Below, one piece after another: positions 63,371-64,000 of a stretch of 64,000 nucleotides of DNA. The DNA lies in contig UZAN01039374.1 in assembly GCA_900618425.1 (NCBI GenBank), positions 122,687-186,686 on the forward strand, read 5' to 3'. A program made the translations under genes and the position numbers. Positions within the stretch are counted from its first letter, which is position 1. Every line of letters starts with the position of its first letter. Source of the stretch: Echinostoma caproni (Eukaryota; Platyhelminthes; Trematoda; Plagiorchiida; Echinostomatidae). The notes below the pieces were generated by a model. The model did no database searches and had not been told where the DNA came from. It worked only from the letters and a program-made list of their open reading frames with translations.

Positions 63371-64000
63371 GCAATATGAACCTCCTACTGCAAATGACGT
63401 ACGTTCTTGCATCCAAGCCCTGAAAAAGAGAGACGCAGAAGGACCAGATAGGCTTCCTCTGACTCTGTTCAAGATGGGGATCGATGACCTCGTAGACTCA
63501 ATTACTGATACAATGTCCAATATCTGGTCACACGAGCGCATTCCATCATCCTGAAGCGGATCAACGATCATTCCAATAATCCAGAAAGGATCTCGCAACG
63601 ACTGCGCAAACCACCGTGGAGTAAGTCTGATCTCAATGGTCACTAAGTTACTACACTTTATCATAATTCTTCATCTGACACCGTTTAAGGAGACAAACGT
63701 CCGCTAAAAACAAGCAGGATTTCGACGAGGTCGCGGTTGTATCGATCAAATCTTCACTCAGCGTCAAGTGCTCGAACTACGCCATACGCACCGTCAAACA
63801 ACGGTTGTCGTGTTCCTTGACTTAAAACTAGCCTTCGCTTTAGTTGATCGTGAAACCTTTATGGGTTCACTCCTTCGCAAACGAATGCCGTAGAAGCACG
63901 TAAACATACTGAGTTCAGTCCACTCGCATACTTATGGTAGTGTAAGGGTCTTCGGCGAGATGAGTAGGTTGTTCGTAAGTAGCAGCGGTGTTCGTCAAGG
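63366..64000 (+). pseudogene. LINE reverse transcriptase domain, fingers and palm start, truncated by window end
   Basis: A single frame runs from 63366 to the window end, interrupted by TGA at 63552, TAA at 63705 and TAG at 63891. Visible motifs in order are EGPDRLPLTLFK (finger region), TIIPIIQKGSR, ANHRGVSLI, QAGFRRGRGCIDQIFT, RHTHRQTTVVVFLDLKLAF with the first catalytic Asp, and SSGVRQ. In the family a second Asp follows the Phe of motif A, but Ala stands here. The TGA at 63552 replaces the Trp that normally precedes the Ser of this block. It is non-functional as it stands. Confidence 0.88.

Larger units (their letters stand above)
61926..64000 (+). mobile_element. Decayed non-LTR retrotransposon (LINE) with AP-endonuclease and reverse transcriptase, 3' end beyond window
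   Basis: Encodes the remains of an element that nicks DNA with an apurinic-type endonuclease and reverse-transcribes its RNA at the nick. The endonuclease start lies in one frame from about 61926 (AFNV, then VSETRIQD near 62016 with the catalytic-type Glu). The endonuclease end lies in another frame (ESDHALV at about 62291, the family's terminal SDH). A linker and thumb-like region follows (RKNWWA, RWAECFNEQFSW), then the reverse transcriptase: ANHRGVSLI, QAGFRRGRGCIDQIFT near 63711, VVVFLDLKLAF (motif A, first catalytic Asp kept), and SSGVRQ at the window edge (start of motif B). In-frame stops at 62013, 62184, 62330, 62456, 62540, 63552, 63705 and 63891 show that it is dead. Several of them replace Trp in the remembered family pattern. 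The YADD motif lies outside the window. The clade is probably RTE-like, from memory. No target-site duplication can be seen at the 5' end. Confidence 0.9.

Noticed and set aside
1..64000. CRISPR arrays, operons, integrons, phage genes or other bacterial systems
   Set aside because: No regular repeat-spacer array, no closely packed coding runs and no ribosome-binding sites. The sequence is eukaryotic in character.
1..64000. Spliced-leader, snRNA or rRNA genes
   Set aside because: No recognisable core sequence of these genes was seen on either strand by eye.

Overview
The window looks like AT-rich draft eukaryotic nuclear DNA, most likely from a flatworm and probably a digenean trematode (fluke). 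The pointers are two runs of N (41562-41938 and 52639-53069) plus three single N at 10765, 23808 and 35182, the absence of any bacterial-style gene run, two families of tRNA-derived SINEs, and a decayed apurinic-endonuclease/reverse-transcriptase LINE whose motifs resemble the LINEs common in fluke genomes. The lineage call is inference from recalled families and was not searched.

Layout. 0-10 kb: no recognisable gene; one weak terminal-exon candidate (4232-4384) and one pair of diverged ~72-bp repeats (4700 and 8860). 10.2-12.7 kb: the richest exon-like stretch on the plus strand; four GT-AG exons (10222-12042) join in phase into a 128-residue reading frame and are followed by AATAAA, with another exon-like block at 12444-12659. 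14.1-16.4 kb: a (TA)n tract, a GC-rich island, a full tRNA-SINE, an exon candidate and two 108-bp near-identical direct repeats 643 bp apart. 18.5 kb: a 47-codon ORF in a good start context behind a strong acceptor. 25.4-25.7 kb: minus-strand two-exon candidate with a sharply defined 71-nt intron. 33.7-35.9 kb: two phase-compatible minus-strand exons ending in a stop codon. 50.3-50.7 kb: two copies of a second tRNA-SINE family, head to head. 53.1-53.5 kb and 59.8 kb: more copies of SINE family 1. 60.96 kb: a strong acceptor followed by a 50-codon terminal exon. 61.9-64.0 kb: the LINE, internally deleted in its endonuclease, interrupted by a 440-bp element flanked by a CCATC target duplication, carrying several stop codons, and running off the right edge of the window.

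Nothing forms an operon or pathway. Most of the window is probably intergenic or intronic. By a rough estimate from base composition, open frames of 140-165 codons are expected by chance in 64 kb this AT-rich, so length alone supports none of the non-LINE ORFs. The gene models rest on splice signals, phase, local GC and residue composition, and all were put together by eye. No known protein family was recognised outside the LINE.
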